Shown here one piece after another: positions 10,051 to 20,113 of a stretch of DNA of 64,000 nucleotides. Under the pieces are notes generated by a model that saw nothing but the letters and a program-made list of their open reading frames with translations, was not told where the DNA came from and did no database searches. Each line of letters starts with the position of its first letter. Position 1 is the first letter of the stretch. The stretch is from Dendrophyllia cribrosa (lineage: Eukaryota; Cnidaria; Anthozoa; Scleractinia; Dendrophylliidae): assembly GCA_024195265.1 (NCBI GenBank), contig JAJLRJ010000003.1:27846853-27910852 (forward strand). The letters are read 5' to 3'. Made by a program: the position numbers and the translations under genes.

Positions 10051-10561
10051 AGATGTGTTTGTTGCTTTATAACTTAGTGGTAGCTTATATTACGTGACGT
10101 TTAAGGGGAGATAGCTTCCAGAATGTTTGATACGAGAGGGAAATGCAATTGTTCTTCACTCCGAGGAAAGAGGCTTTCTTTACGAGACGCTTGGTCCCGA
10201 TAAAAGATGGGTGAAATACACTCACTATTAAGTTTACAATGCACTCACTACTAAACACTAAAAACAACAACACCCTCACTATTAAATAATTTACAATACT
10301 TATCAACTGAAGAAAGGCGATGCCTCTCCTTGACTTTGCGAGCGATGATCGCTTTTGCTACAAATGTCTTATCTTACACATGCTACTGACAAAGATTTAA
10401 CGTCTGCGCGGAGAATAAAGTCCATTCCTTTCAAACGACGTGTCTTCAGTTGCCACAACGAAAGACGAAATAGTTGCAGAACTTACATGGGGATCTCATA
10501 GTTGCTACCGTTTATAATATTGTCATCCTCATACAACTCCGCATATAACTCCGTACGTGTT
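10051..10561. other. Intergenic, no gene seen
   Basis: A+T-rich with short CACTCACTATTAA repeats at 10220-10290. No coding support. Confidence 0.4.
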
Positions 10562-10765
10562 GTTTTAATCGAGTGATGGAATTTTAGCCCTAACAAGAAA
10601 GTCTTTGAGCGATTTATCCTTTTGATAAGCGACAATTGGCGCGATAGGAAATATCTGAAAAAGGAACGCTATGCTTTCTATGAGGTGCCAGTGTTTCGTG
10701 AGAATCTTTTTAAGATTCGGTGAAGCCAAATTGTAAGTTTTGACAAGAGGTAAAATGTGTTTGGA
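10562..10765 (-). mobile_element. Penelope-like element fragment (end of RT region)
   Basis: The minus frame reads Asn-Leu-Lys-Lys-Ile-Leu...Trp-His-Leu-Ile, then Ala-Pro-Ile-Val-Ala-Tyr and Lys-Ser-Leu-Lys-Asp-Phe-Leu-Val-Arg-Ala-Lys. This is the conserved block after the reverse transcriptase in PLEs. Stop near 10568. It is a second, separate copy from the fragment at 11080-12330. Confidence 0.7.
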
Positions 10766-11079
10766 TGCCTTCGGTTAATTAAAGTTTTAAAGCCGCTTTT
10801 CTAGATGAGAAATGTATTTCAGCCAAGCTTTTTTTCAACGAGTTCCCGAGGGTAACTTCGGTGAAATAAAGAAATAGAAATAAAGAATGTGATTTTTTTT
10901 TTCTTCTCAACAACCTTGTCCGCCTCGATTGATACAATTGTAGGCCCAACACTTAAAATGAAGAGTTCAACAATTTACTATTCACAAATCTTTACTGTCC
11001 AAATATCAAAGTCACAAGTCGCTTAGCAGGTAGGGGCGTACCGACGGAGGGTTCCAGAGGTTCTGGGTTACAACGTAGT
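10766..11079. other. Intergenic between two PLE fragments
   Basis: No gene or clear repeat beyond T-rich runs (10889-10900). Confidence 0.35.
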
Positions 11080-12330
11080 GACAGGCCTGCACGACTCCCG
11101 CTGTTCGCCAATGTGATATTCTCGCCTTTAGAATTTAGATCTAACGAGTATGTCTTTAAGCGATTTACCCCTGTTATAGGAGATAATGGGAGGCTCTTTA
11201 TATATTTTCTTCAGCAAAGGTTGGTTCTGCATTAAATGCCATTTATCCATAAGGATTTTCTTTAAATTGGACACCGCTGGGTGATATTGTGTGACAAAAG
11301 GCAGAATTTTCTTGTACCTTTTTCCTTCTGTTGAAGGGCCGACTTTCTCTCCTCGAATTTCATTTCTGAGATAACTTTATGTACCAGAGTATTTGGATAC
11401 CCTCTCAAATGTAGGCGTGATTTGAATTTTCTTATATTCTCTTCAAACGTTATTTTTGAAGAGTTAGTTCGAAGCAGCCTAAGTGCCTCCCCTTCTAAGA
11501 AGCCTTTCACGGCTGACCCCTGGTGGGTAGCAGGAAGAGAACTGCGTGTACTGAAATGTTTCTGTCGGCTTGTAATGGGTGCGTACGTCAAGAATAGATG
11601 TTTCTTTAAATCTATCACCTTTGTAGACGTATGTATCCAAGAAAATATTTTCTTTCTCTGAGATTTCAGCCGTATATTTAATAGTTTGGTGATGTCTGTG
11701 AGCCTGTTTAATTAACTCATTTATTTCCTGCTGGTATTCCACAAAAAGAACACGTCATACAGGGGCGTAGCCAGGAATTTTTCAGAGGTACGCACGATCA
11801 CTGTTTTCAAACACTCCCACTACCTCCTCCCCCCACCCTCAAGTCCCAAATATTTCGTTTTTTCCCACTTTTTCAGGTACGCACGTGCGTACGTGCGTAC
11901 AGGTAACTACGCCCCTGTCATATGCAACGATATATCTCGTTTCCACACGAGTAGCTTTGTTTCGTTTTAACTTAAGATTTCGGTCTCATCCGCTGCCATG
12001 AAAATGTTGGCAAAAGTCACTGCCATTTTCGTTCCCATAGCGGTCCCATGTGCTTGCTGATAATTCTCTCCATTACAATGAAACGAAACGAAACAGCATT
12101 TCTTTGAGGAAATAGGTCGGGATAGGTGGTCTGTTTCTATGGAAATTCTCGTTTGCATTGCATACGGTGGTAATGCCTTCCTCCTGCGGTATGTTTGTAT
12201 ACAGACTAGTCACATCCATTGATACAAGGATGGTGTTTTCTTGTACTTTCGTCTTCTCTAGGAAGTTGATAAAGTCTGTTGTATCTTTGAGATACGAGGT
12301 TTGTAGTTAGGCTATAGGCTGAAGTAGACT
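11080..12330 (-). mobile_element. Decayed Penelope-like reverse transcriptase
   Basis: Minus-strand pieces in order: a motif-A-like region near 12190-12260, Met-Gly-Thr-Lys-Met...Ala-Asn-Ile-Phe (RT motif B, about 12000-12060), thumb-like Glu-Lys-Glu-Asn-Ile-Phe-Leu-Asp (about 11640), and Lys-Ser-Leu-Lys-Asp-Ile-Leu-Val-Arg (about 11130-11160). Frames change several times, and a MITE (11760-11917) splits it. No intact endonuclease remains. Inactive. Confidence 0.75.
11760..11917. mobile_element. 158-bp MITE inside PLE remnant, 5-bp TSD
   Basis: Begins CAGGGGCGTAG and ends CTACGCCCCTG. Flanked by TCATA at 11755-11759 and 11918-11922. Contains a GTACGCACGTGCGTACGTGC palindromic stretch. The CAGGGGCG end resembles hAT-type termini (inference). 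Confidence 0.8.
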
Positions 12331-12399
12331 ATCTACAAATGATGATATTCTTTCTGTGGATCCTCAACAGCCCGATAGATGAGTTAGATGAGTTTTTCA

Positions 12400-12715
12400 T
12401 ATTAGCGAAGAACATTTTTGAGAAAATAAATTATGGTAACGCAGAAAGAAAGCAAGAAAAAAATATATACAAGAAACAAAACCAAGCACAAAAGTTGAAA
12501 ACATATCAAGTGAAACAAAAAACAATATATACAACAACAACTGCAAATTCGTATGGCGGCTCGGATTTGCCCAAACAAACAACAAAACTAAGAAATACCA
12601 AAAAAAGGATTGTCGTTAGTTATATACTCAGAAGCTTTGCATTCAAGAGTGTTAACTTCAGAACTGATGTATCAATAAAGGATGTGACGTTTATTTTAAA
12701 TTGTCTTTGTGTTTT
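12400..12715 (+). pseudogene. 3'-end relic of a C/D/E-type DED gene
   Basis: A-rich AACAAAAA/GAAAG tract, a CGTATGGCGGC motif, then GTGTTAACTTCAGAA and TATCAATAAAGG (AATAAA 12674-12679) followed by TTTTAAATTGTC. This order matches the ends of copies C (35460-35882), D and E (60240-60593), not A or B. No exon 1 or exon 2 is present nearby; the upstream side is occupied by the PLE remnant. A 145-codon frame here is an artefact of the A-rich UTR. Confidence 0.6.
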
Positions 12716-12803
12716 TATTCATTTATTTATAGTTTTTGTTTCGGTAATGTTAACGAGCGAAACATTAGATTTCTGAGGGAAATCCTGCAAGCCAACTCTA
12801 TTG

Positions 12804-13452
12804 TATATTAGTACGCAATGAACGCAATTCCTTTGGACTCAGTATCTCACCACCCTTACTTAGGAATCGAATTGTCTTCAAATTTAAACTGGAACTATCA
12901 CATCGATAACATTATAGGGAAGGCCAACCGTTCCCTTGGTTTCATTGGACGTAATTTGTCTTCCTGTCCCGAAAGCGTTAAAAGTCAAGCCTATGTCTCT
13001 CTTGTTTGTCCCTGTCTCGAGTACACCTCCATTGTTTGGGACCCACATACGCAAAAGCATATTCACGATATCGAAGGAGTTCAGCGGAGAGCTGCCAGAT
13101 TCGTAAAAAACTGCTATGTGCGGGAATCCGGAACAGTACAAACCTCTTGAACAATCTGTACTGGCATTCTTTAGAACTGCGACGTAAAATTGCACGGCTT
13201 ACCAACATGTACAAAATAGTGAATGGCAATATCGCCGTTGATATTCCTGAGTACATTGTGGGCCCCACCGTGTTACACGCTCTTTTCATCGCAATCGTTT
13301 TAGTAATATTGGTAGTTATAGCAACACTTACAAATACAACGTCCTCACTAGAACTTTAAAACAACAACGCTTTACCCTCTTCCGTTCTAAATCAGCCCAG
13401 CGTGGACGCTTTTAAATCGGCACTGTCTGTTTATCTTTGTATCAATCACTGA
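12804..13452 (+). mobile_element. LINE 3' fragment (CR1/L2/Jockey-like)
   Basis: Broken frames give the conserved post-RT region: His-Ile-Asp-Asn-Ile...Lys-Ala-Asn-Arg-Ser-Leu-Gly-Phe, Leu-Glu-Tyr-Thr-Ser-Ile-Val-Trp-Asp-Pro, Val-Gln-Arg-Arg-Ala-Ala-Arg-Phe-Val, then Leu-Tyr-Trp-His-Ser-Leu-Glu-Leu-Arg-Arg. It ends Pro-Ser-Val-Asp-Ala-Phe-Lys-Ser with a stop at 13450. At least two frameshifts, 5' truncated. Confidence 0.8.
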
Positions 13453-14281
13453 TTTTGTATAAGTCTATGCTTTTTTGTATTTTTTTTTTCACATTTACAT
13501 TCAGATTTCGATTAGTTAGAGCGGCCATCTTGGTGTACTACTTTGGCACACTCTGACATGGCCGCCAAACATTCAAATTCATAATTACGCAAAAACGTCA
13601 TCACAAAAGATTGGATTCACTATAAGTTACATTAAATCGGCTTATAAGAATTTATAATGCAAAAATAACTTTCAACTGGTTCAATTATTGTTCATTTTCA
13701 CGGTTTATCTGAAATAGCGTAACGAATTGCGTGACACATTTAAAGCCTTTACAAATCGGAAGCGAAACATCGTTAAAACTTGAAACTTTTTGTGAAGGAT
13801 TGTAACACTGGTATCTACATACCATGTTAGAAACAGCTTTGTAGGATGTAAAGTTTAGATTTTTGAATTTTTATGACGTCATTAGCATGCAAAGAATAAT
13901 GCGAAGCAAAATCGAAAGCATCAAGCACAATATGGTGCACATTTCATCCAGGTACTTCTCAACAGACAAGTCATGAGAGTAGTTTCGGATCACGTGGTTC
14001 GTATTGGAACAGGGATTTGGAAACCTATCCCACAATGCAACGGGAATGAAAGATATATAAACATAATTCGTCTTACCACGTGACCGCGCATTTGTCAGTG
14101 GCTGCCGACGCGAGCAGCAGCTGTTCCGATTACCTTCTCAAGGCCGGTAGTTTGTCGGTCTTCTCTTATCAGGATTGTTATGTCAAGAAAACTTCTCTTG
14201 CATGGAACAGATACATGTTTTAGAAGATTTGTTCAAAGGATAACATGAAAAACGGAGTCATATTTGAAAGAGTAATGTCAA
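13453..14281. other. Intergenic, no gene seen
   Basis: Contains GCGGCCATCTTGG (13522) and ACATGGCCGCC (13556), a short inverted pair, otherwise unremarkable. Confidence 0.4.
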
Positions 14282-14284
14282 ACT

Positions 14285-14347
14285 CGTAGGGGTGGGGGTG
14301 GGGGACAGGGGGAACAGGGGGAGGGCGGGGGGGGGGGGGGGGGGGGG
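14285..14347 (+). repeat. G-run tract (quadruplex-prone)
   Basis: Many consecutive G-runs, ending in a G tract of over 20. A related C-rich stretch (CTCCCGCACCCC, CCCCCTGTCCCCCACCCC) lies at 14676-14762, giving a loose inverted pair around about 330 bp. Frames through these tracts are not genes. Confidence 0.75.
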
Positions 14348-14762
14348 TCAAAACCTCTCGCTTCCCGTAGCCCGTTCTCCCGCCTCCCGCACCCTTGTGT
14401 CCCTTTGTCTCCCGATTCAAGCCCCGACGCGCGTGTACATGTCATCTCATTTATGACCTATGACGTAACCGACTTGAAAAGGTTTCCAATTTCACCGGAA
14501 CTAATGCCGTTTTTTTTTTTAGCCCGAGTACGAATTTACGTTTTCTCGCATATAAAATTTTGTTTTAAGCCTCGGAGAACGTTAAATGGAAGTCAAAAAC
14601 GTTGTTGGGATCGTGTTTTTGACTGGATGATAAGCATTTATAAATAACGAACGCTTACCTTTTTTAATTTTTTTCCCGCTCCCCGCCCTCGTAGAGATCC
14701 CACATCCTGCCCTTTCTTCTCCCGGGCTCCCGCACCCCTGTCCCCCTGTCCCCCACCCCACA

Positions 14763-16137
14763 ACTCACATTTCACGACAAAAAGTAAGTGAGTTTTCTAA
14801 CAACAATCTTAGTAGCTTGCATAAAAGATGCTTTTTCTAAGCATAAGTGCAAAGCAATGAGTAAATATAGAGCGCAAGGGATTGTAAAGGAGTGCAAAGC
14901 TCAAGCAACAAGCACAGTAGAGTGGAGAAAAAACCCTAAGGTTCCCATATGCCTCCACCTACCCCACGCCTGCATCCAACTCCCCACCATGCCCCCCTCC
15001 CCCCCCCCCCTCCAAAGCCAAACCCATGGGTAAAGCGGTGACCATTAAATATTGTGGGCTCAATATTTACAGACACTCAAACAAATGAAAATTTGGGGAC
15101 TGTTATTTTAATTCTCATTTTTTCACCACACTTGTTGCATTTCCCCCCATCCCCCCACCCGATGCGAGCAGCAGGCAGCAAAGCCACAACGCTGTATGAG
15201 ATTGCTCATGGGAAGGAAAAGTTATTCTAGAACTCCATTCTAAATGTGTCTCCACTTAGCATTCTGCTATGTGGCCTTGCACTCTTATCTCAGATTTGCC
15301 ACTCACCCCAAAAGGATTTGTCAGTGTAATTCACATAATTTTTGGAATGGGCCATTACTACCACACTGTAATCTCACTCAAGTCAAAGTTTAACACCACT
15401 AAAAGTGATATGAAATTGTTTGATTTTTAATTTTTTTTTAACAATACTTCTAACAAATATAAATAAATCGAAATTTATTTCATTTAAATAAATAATTGTA
15501 TATGAAGACAAGTAAGTTTTTTGTATAATTTATCATCTTTGCAACATGGTGTCATGACACCAATAGCGAATATTATTACATAAAGTTAAATTCATTATTA
15601 CATGTTTTTATAATTCCAAGACACAAAGGTAACTAGGCTTCTAAAGTGTGTTTTTTAAAGGCAATTATTTACTATGGCTGCCCTTTTGTCTGGTCTCTCA
15701 CCTTAAATCTTTCCGGCTTGGTTGTACCTGCCAGAGGCTATTGGCCTGGACACACGGTGCAAATATTCTTGCAATGTTGCATGCAACAAGATTTTTTGAG
15801 AGGTCACATCATGCAATTTGTTGCTCACAACATCGCAAAAGTAGAACTCGATTCTCAGGATCAAAGAGACGCACAAGCCCCTCTACCACAGCAAGGTGGC
15901 AGTCCATAAGAGGGGATGTAAGTAAGTTACGTACTTGTAACTGAAAGTAACCGTATTTTGGTACATTGCAATAGCAGGAAATAACCCAATAATATTACCA
16001 ACTAATTAAACATCATAGGATATTCTTCACATTTTCTACATATCTTGCGAAGTAAATGAACTGTAAATAACTGTGAAAGTCTAATCAAGAGTAAAAGCCA
16101 GAGCCAACTACTGAAGTCTGCTTTACTGAGTCCCGAG
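14763..16137. other. Intergenic, no gene seen
   Basis: A C-tract at 14992-15012 and another C-rich patch near 15142. Region 15730-15830 has GCAATGTTGCATGCAAC-like short palindromes typical of MITE debris. Two overlapping frames at 15646-15944 have no recognisable domain. Confidence 0.4.
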
Positions 16138-16410
16138 CAATAGCGTTCCGCCCAGATTCTAAAAATAGAAAACTCCCGCAGCATCATGGGATTGAAATGC
16201 GTACAAACATTCAAGAACTATGCAGGAAGCTACGAAAAAAGCAGGTGCTACGAACGCTGTTCTTGGGTACAACTCGACAATTATCCTCAACATGTACAGG
16301 AATCGCAAAAACTGGTGTTTCCGAGGCAGCCATTTTGAAATATTTGTCCGCATTTCGATCCCACAATGCAATGCTGCCAAATATGACGTCACCTGGGCGG
16401 AACGCTATTG
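16138..16410. mobile_element. 273-bp MITE with 18-bp TIRs
   Basis: CAATAGCGTTCCGCCCAG at the left, its exact complement at 16393-16410, with further imperfect pairing inward (GATTGAAATGCG / CGCATTTCGATC). No clear target duplication. Short frames on both strands here are not genes. Confidence 0.75.
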
Positions 16411-18223
16411 AGTGTAGAATAAGTTGCTAGTCCCCAACAACGCTTATTCTACAGTATGTTATATCGTGCTTTTATACGTTTACTTGCTGAAATCAAAGTG
16501 CCCCTTGGGCTATATCCTGTAAGTTTTTCTCATCATACAATGCTGTCATATTACAGACCATTTGAAAGCAATGGTCACACAACACATTTAAACTGTCGGA
16601 AGGTATTGGCTTGGGACGCTTGTACTTGGGAATCACTATGTTGATTTTTCAACGACAAAAACTGCCTGTTTCAAGTGCTAGAGTTTGTTAATTAGAACAA
16701 GACGTTCGATCGAGGATTCCTCAGTTTGGCTGGACGTACATGTAGCGTATTAACATGGTTAACAAAACTTCCCCGGCCCACCAGGGATTGCCAATTACAG
16801 CCAGTGTCCGGAGAATGCTTTGTGGATGAGAACATATCAATGAATCGCCTTATTTAATCAAGCAGAAGTTCACAACGAGCAACAAGCAGCTGGATCGCGG
16901 ATCTGGTTTACTACTGTGGCATGTACATTTATAAACTTCAAAGGTTTGAATTATTTCTACCAAAATCCACATTTCGTGGTAAAATTGATCACCCTTCTTG
17001 AATTCTAGTATTGATTACGTGTAGCTGTTCATTTATGGACATTATATCTGCTTTCATGATTTTATTACATTCCTGTATAAACGATTGTGTACACTACTGC
17101 ACTGCATTTCATCAGATTTGAAAATATATTTTTGAGATAACATTCCTTAACCACTGTCAGTGATGGACTGTCTTGTGACCCTTTAATTCCATTGTTCGTA
17201 TTGTTACCGAAGATGAAATATAAACGTTATGGTGGTTCACTTCATTTTTCTAATTGATTTGTTGTTTTTACAACAAAGTGTATCTATATATTGCAATATT
17301 TATTGTTTATTTTTTATGGAAAATATAATTTAGGTAGTTATCATATTCAGTGGTTTCACACTAGGGCTTTCGAGTATATCCTAAGTGCCCTTGAAACCGT
17401 GAAAGAGTATAATACACATACTTGAACCCTATTTGCTATCATGGAAACGTGTCTGGTCATGTCTGGTAGTATATTGCAAAGGAAATCCATTGCAAGTACA
17501 TGTACTCTTTCCTCAGTTTCCTTGCCTTTCCCTCCACACAAATCCAAGTAACTGACTGCCTGTAACTGGCTAACAGAACGCTAATCAGGACAGTCATGTG
17601 GTGTAGTTATCTGCCAACTTGCTTTCTGCTACAGAAACCATGTGTCTGTGTGGGCCATGTACTGATATGTGTATTTGGGAAAGTAGTTAGAAATGTCCTT
17701 ATTTGGTAATGAGGACAAGATAGCTATTGGTGTACCAACTACTCTTGCTTTTTCTAGGAACAAAATAAAGCAGAGCCTTTTTTAAATGGTGCTTTATGCA
17801 TTCAGTACTGATTTATGAGCTGTAACAGTTATTACATTGACGATCTGTGAAACTACAAGAGGCTAACACGGCTGCAATGGATACTCTCCAAGCCTGGCCC
17901 AAATTCAGGTGATAAGGCTTGCTAATCTCACACTGGCACCAATAAAAGACATGCTTTACAAGGATGTTATCTGAATTAAAATATTCAAGTTTACTCTGAA
18001 ACGTAATTGGCTCTTTTTTATTTTGTTTTTAAATCGTTATGACAGTGGCATATATCTACATCATGTGACACAGGGACAGATAGATTCCAGTTCCTGTTTG
18101 GTTGATCATCTTACAACCCATGCTAAAAAAAAGTTGGCTTTACTTTACAAACAAACTTTTACTAGCAGGATTTATGAAGATAAAATATTAACAGGTTCTT
18201 CAAAAAATTGATTTTCATGTTTA
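16411..18223. other. Intergenic, no gene seen
   Basis: Ordinary A+T-rich DNA. Frames at 16456, 17356 and 18023 are short and match nothing that I recognise. Confidence 0.4.
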
Positions 18224-18344
18224 TCTGAAGATGACAATGGATCTCGTTATCTGTCATGAAAGCCCATCATCTTGTTTACCTAAATCACCCTAATCCCTCT
18301 GAGCTGATGTGGAGATGAACTAATGCCAAAAAAAAAAAAAAAAA
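18224..18344 (+). mobile_element. 121-bp poly(A) retroposon with 14-bp TSD
   Basis: Ends in a run of about 18 A. Flanked by GATTTTCATGTTTA at 18210-18223 and 18345-18358. Body starts TCTGAAGATGACA and contains TGTCATGAAAGC, which could pair with it. Too short for a full SINE with A and B boxes; a 5'-truncated LINE or SINE tail is likely. Confidence 0.75.
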
Positions 18345-18807
18345 GATTTTCATGTTTACAGAACTAGAGAACAATAGCCTTCAGCAGCCAAATTTAATAG
18401 ATTGATAAGAGGTGACATTCAGTGGCAGTGAAATCTATCACTGATTGATTCACCTGCAAGCTTCTTTGACTTCTGGGCTACTTGTAGATCTCCCTTGACC
18501 TTTGCAATAAAAGAGTGATTTTATTAAAGAGTTGCACAGAAAGCCACAACACATATTTCAACATTTTAATTAGACATCATTTCATTTCTCTTTATTTGTC
18601 TTCCCTGTTCAGTGTCTTAGATGAATTCAAAATGTCTGGCTAAGCTTGCATAAAAGGGAAATATTGTACAAGTTTGAAATGTCCTAAAGGTTTCATTAGT
18701 AAAGTCAAAGATGTATTAGAATAGAATTGTTATCTATACCTTGACTTCTGGATGCAAAAATCTCGACATCGGCCAGACTGGCCATTAATTGATGATACGT
18801 TTAAATG

Positions 18808-18893
18808 TCAGCTGATGTAAGTTTATAATAAACTTGCATCAGCTGGTTGGCGGATTTTGGCTTATGCCTAAATTTTAAGCATAAGCCAAAATC
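18808..18893. repeat. Two adjacent short palindromes
   Basis: CAGCTGATG...CATCAGCTG at 18808-18844 and TTTTGGCTTATGC...GCATAAGCCAAAA at 18855-18891. Possible MITE remnants. Confidence 0.6.
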
Positions 18894-19150
18894 CTCCAAC
18901 CATCTGATCACGAATCACGACGATTGTTACCATATCCACGACTCGGAAACTGCCGAAAGTTTAACGATAACTTCTAACTACCCCTTGCGAAAAGATAAAC
19001 CTACAACTTCTGAAATGAGACAGCCAGAATCCAGCCTTTTCTTGTACCGTGCCGTTCATTTTGAAGGCACATCCGCCATAATTTTGAAAAAAACTCTGAG
19101 CATGCGCTGAACAACCGGAAGTCCTGGATTCTAGGACTTTGAATCCTGAG

Positions 19151-19222
19151 TCCCCAGAGCCCCTTGGTCCTCGTACTCAGGCTCCGGCGATTAAGAGGGC
19201 CAAGCGACTCTGGGGACGATTT
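19151..19222. mobile_element. 72-bp foldback MITE remnant
   Basis: CCCCAGAGCCCCTTGG pairs with CCAAGCGACTCTGGGG across a CTCAGGCTCCGGCG centre. The same family is at 31294-31350. Confidence 0.6.
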
Positions 19223-19239
19223 TTTAAAGCACTCACGAA

Positions 19240-19562
19240 GGTTTGTCACGCATCAGCCATTGCAGATCATATGGCTTCAACGGGCCACAACATTAAATGG
19301 GATCATTTTGAAATTTTAACAACTGGGCGATCGGATATCCATTGTAGAATTAAGGAGACATTATTGATTAAGGATTTAAAACCAGCTTTAAATGAAAATG
19401 TGGGTAGTGAGAAACTTTTTCTTTACTAGCCTTATATATATGTTTATATTTTCTGGCAGACTTTTAAAAGATGGGTCTGTATATTATCTTTTTGTCACTA
19501 TTGTCATTTCTTTTAAATTAGGTTCCAATTGGGGCTTTAAATTTATTGTATTATATCCAACC

Positions 19563-19593
<31 letters not shown>

Positions 19594-19615
19594 GAAACGT
19601 CAAGTCAATAATCAA
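19240..19615 (+). mobile_element. Penelope-like element 3' fragment (GIY-YIG end + terminal hammerhead)
   Basis: The frame ending TAG at 19427-19429 encodes a PLE endonuclease tail: Ala-Asp-His-Met, Gly-His-Asn-Ile-Lys-Trp-Asp-His-Phe, Ile-Lys-Glu-Thr-Leu-Leu-Ile, Leu-Lys-Pro-Ala-Leu-Asn. The GIY-YIG core upstream is missing, replaced by the foldback at 19151-19222. The terminal hammerhead-like motif follows at 19566-19605. Confidence 0.75.
19566..19605 (+). ncRNA. Hammerhead ribozyme-like motif of PLE terminus
   Basis: CTGAAGA core, stem II GTATG/CATAC with loop TTGAAG, then GAAA and CGTC. Stem I pairs ACTT (19566-19569) with AAGT (19602-19605). One extra unpaired U lies between the core and stem II, and stem III is minimal. 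PLEs are known to carry such minimal hammerheads. Activity is not shown. Confidence 0.5.
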
Positions 19616-19984
19616 AGTTTTTTACAACATGCGTTGTTTTGTCATGTTTATAACCGCAGTGTGTATTGTATTTCTGATATTTGTTGTGTTCTGCATTTGA
19701 ATGACCTCGCATCCGCAGTTATTTCGTCATGTCGCATCAAAATACTAGAGAGCTTAAGCAACCACAACGGTGACGGCAGCGAGAACGGTACAAAACAAAA
19801 GGTTTAATGAGCGAAAACAATGCCTCTGCACGTGCGTTTTACATGTTTGTACATTTCGTTGCCGTTCTTTGCAAAACAACAACGTCAAATGATCAAATTA
19901 TAGGTTTTGTGGAGAACGTGAACACGCGACGGTTAAAAACCTCTTAGCATCATTGAATGTTTTGTATGATATGCATGATCAATG

Positions 19985-20070
19985 ATGCGGTGGTTGCCGC
20001 AGCTATTCTCGACAAATTAGGTCACCACATTGCCCTTTTATGGTGTTGTTTAAAATTCTGGGGTATAAAA
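19985..20070 (+). promoter_or_regulatory. Conserved core promoter of DED copy B
   Basis: Nearly identical to the copy A block. TATAAAA at 20064-20070, 44 bp before the ATG. The CRE-like site is TTAGGTCA here, one base off the copy A form. Confidence 0.75.
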
Positions 20071-20113
20071 GGACGTACATATGCATCCGTTCTCTCGTTC
20101 CGCCCCCGCCATC

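Noticed and set aside
15646..15944. Two overlapping plus frames (87 and 98 codons)
   Set aside because: No domain, no splice or promoter support, and short palindromic MITE-like sequence inside.
16159..16430. Several short frames on both strands
   Set aside because: They lie inside a 273-bp MITE and share its palindromic arms.
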